DNA of 64,000 nucleotides from Streptomyces sp. SID9727 (GTDB lineage: Bacteria; Actinomycetota; Actinomycetes; Streptomycetales; Streptomycetaceae): the NCBI RefSeq assembly GCF_010550605.1, contig NZ_JAAGNI010000345.1, positions 1-64,000 on the forward strand, read 5' to 3'. The translations under genes were made by a program, and so were the position numbers. The notes under the pieces were generated by a model, which was given only the letters and a program-made list of their open reading frames with translations, searched no databases and was not told the origin of the DNA. Positions 62,773-64,000 of the stretch are shown in pieces; the first letter of the stretch is position 1; every line of letters begins with the position of its first letter.

Positions 62773-63695
62773 GCCGCGTCCCCGTACTGGAGATCGGCGG
62801 CACCCACGTGACGGCCTCCGTCATCGACACCACGTCCGCGGAGACCGCCCCCCTGGCCGTCGTGCGGCAGCCCGTCCCGGCCGACGCGCCGGCCGATGAG
62901 CTCCTGGACGCGATCGCCGCCGTCGGTGCCCGGGTCGAGGCTCCGGCGGGCGCCCACTGGGGCGTGGCGATACCCGGCCCGTTCGACTACGAGACCGGGA
63001 TCGGCCGCTTCCGCGGCATTGGCAAGTTCGAATCGCTGCACGGAGTCGACGTGGGAGCGGGACTTCTCGTCCGGCTCCCCGGAGGCCCGCGCCGCATCAG
63101 CTTCGTCAACGACGCCGACGCGTTCGCCCTGGGCGAGTACCGGGCGGGTGCCGCCGCCAGCCGGCGCCGGGTGCTGTGCATCACCCTCGGAACCGGCGTC
63201 GGCTCCTCCTTCCTGCTCGACGGCCGGCCCGTGACCGACGGCCCCGACGTACCGCCCGGCGGCCGTGCCCACCGGCTCACCGCGCACGGACTCCCGCTGG
63301 AGGAGGTGGTTTCGCGACGCGCGATCCGGAGGTTCTACGCCACCGCCGCCGGACTCCCCGGCCACGGGCCCCTCCCCGACGTGCACGACATCGCGGCCTC
63401 GGCCCGCAGCGGCGGGGCGCCCGCCCGGCAGACCATCCGGCACTGCTTCGGCGCCCTGGGACGGGCCCTCGCGCCCTGGTGCGAGCGGTTCCGGCCGGAC
63501 CTGATGGTCGTCGGCGGATCCATGGCCGGCTCGTGGGACCTCGTCGGACCCGCCGTCCGCGAGGGCTTCGACGCCTGGGCGGCGGGAGCCGCGCCCCCGG
63601 CCCTCACGGCGCTGCGCCCGGCGGACGCGCCGCTGATCGGTGCCGCCCACTGGGCCCTGTGCGAAGGCGCCGCCGCCCTGCGGACGCCGACCTAG
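62769..63695 (+). CDS. ROK-family sugar kinase-like protein
   Basis: 308 residues. ATP/phosphate motifs: EIGGTHVTASVID, NDADAFALGEYRAGAA and LGTGVGSSFLLDG. The Zn-binding CGxxGCxE motif of most ROK proteins is missing; PPGGRAHRLTAHGLPLEEVVS stands in its place. It may be a mannokinase acting before ManA. Coupled to manA (ATGA). Confidence 0.85.
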   Translation: MSRVPVLEIGGTHVTASVIDTTSAETAPLAVVRQPVPADAPADELLDAIAAVGARVEAPAGAHWGVAIPGPFDYETGIGRFRGIGKFESLHGVDVGAGLLVRLPGGPRRISFVNDADAFALGEYRAGAAASRRRVLCITLGTGVGSSFLLDGRPVTDGPDVPPGGRAHRLTAHGLPLEEVVSRRAIRRFYATAAGLPGHGPLPDVHDIAASARSGGAPARQTIRHCFGALGRALAPWCERFRPDLMVVGGSMAGSWDLVGPAVREGFDAWAAGAAPPALTALRPADAPLIGAAHWALCEGAAALRTPT

Positions 63696-63750
63696 AATGA
63701 CCGCGTCACCGACCCATACGCCCGTCCACGCACCCGCAGGAGAACCGCTC

Positions 63751-64000
63751 ATGGCTCAGCACCGCTCGGGCGACACCGGCGCCCCGACGATGCGCGACGT
63801 GGCCGCGAGCGCCGGTGTCAGTGCCATGACCGTCTCCCGCGTGCTCAAGGACGACGCCCGGGTCAGCGGCAGTACCCGCGAACGCGTCCTGGCAGCCGTC
63901 GAAGCGCTCGGGTACCGGCGCAACGAGACGGCGCGCAGCCTGCGCCTGGGCGGCAGCGGGATGATCGGGCTGGTCGTCACCAACCTGGCCAACCCGTTCT
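63751..64000 (+). CDS. LacI-family transcriptional regulator (3' end outside window)
   Basis: AGGAG precedes the ATG. The helix-turn-helix TMRDVAASAGVSAMTVSRVLK is at residues 13-33, then the hinge ARSLRLGG and the start of the periplasmic-binding-type domain MIGLVVTNLANPF. The frame is open at the window edge. It follows the ROK gene by 55 nt and is the likely repressor of the divergent mannoside genes. Confidence 0.93.
   Translation, partial: MAQHRSGDTGAPTMRDVAASAGVSAMTVSRVLKDDARVSGSTRERVLAAVEALGYRRNETARSLRLGGSGMIGLVVTNLANPF

Overview
The window reads as a stretch of a Streptomyces (or very close actinomycete) chromosome. Codon third positions are almost all G or C. GTG and TTG starts are frequent. 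Several genes begin a few bases after a -10 box, as in leaderless mRNAs. Families typical of streptomycetes recur: AfsR/SARP regulator, AA10 LPMO with a CebR box, SGNH lipase, TAP-type peptidase, MmyB-like XRE regulator, DUF6000, and small hydrophobic proteins. No rRNA, tRNA, CRISPR array, phage or complete insertion sequence was seen. About 48 genes are described; the first (FtsX permease) and last (LacI regulator) run off the window.

Layout. 0-5.1 kb: FtsX permease, a NarL-type kinase convergent with its probable response regulator, and a MarR/MFS-efflux pair with a clear palindromic operator in the marR promoter. 5.2-20.3 kb: mixed genes, namely a NADAR protein, secreted amidase, DUF1963 protein behind a dehydrogenase stub, small Cys-containing secreted protein, tandem-Nudix protein, ABC exporter preceded by a 26-codon ORF, secreted TAP-type peptidase, lipoprotein, signal peptidase I-like protein, spore photoproduct lyase-like radical SAM enzyme and two tiny membrane proteins. 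20.4-25.7 kb: a MITE-like element abuts an IclR / OPT transporter / M29-type / S33 peptidase group that looks like peptide uptake and breakdown. 26.1-32.6 kb: a universal stress protein, then an AfsR/SARP regulator followed by a compact ThiF-like (E1) enzyme, an M50 membrane metalloprotease and an 18-codon peptide gene closed by a terminator. This is the best candidate for an undescribed system: a small ribosomal-peptide modification locus. 32.7-36 kb: secreted RTX-repeat protein, LPMO and HAD phosphatase. 36.4-42 kb: a five-gene same-strand operon (GMC oxidoreductase, ferritin-like protein, FAD-SLDH-type small subunit, two TIM-barrel sugar isomerases/epimerases), probably for oxidising and then cleaving or isomerising a sugar or glycoside. 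42-53.2 kb: membrane DUF3592 pair, decayed carboxylesterase, DUF6000, GNAT, secreted endo/exonuclease/phosphatase, epoxide hydrolase / XRE / SDR group, SGNH lipase, and a TetR/epimerase divergent pair. 53.3-64 kb: mannoside utilisation, with GH38, GH76 and a binding-protein ABC importer lacking its ATPase on one strand, and mannose-6-phosphate isomerase, ROK kinase and LacI regulator on the other. They share a divergent promoter carrying two copies of a LacI-type site.

Reading quality. Starts were chosen from RBS, overlap and promoter evidence and several differ from the longest reading frame. One hypothetical gene (10.5-10.9 kb) appears to contain a +1 frameshift. Three relics were found: a dehydrogenase N-terminus, a carboxylesterase fragment and a 56-bp copy of the ABC exporter linker.
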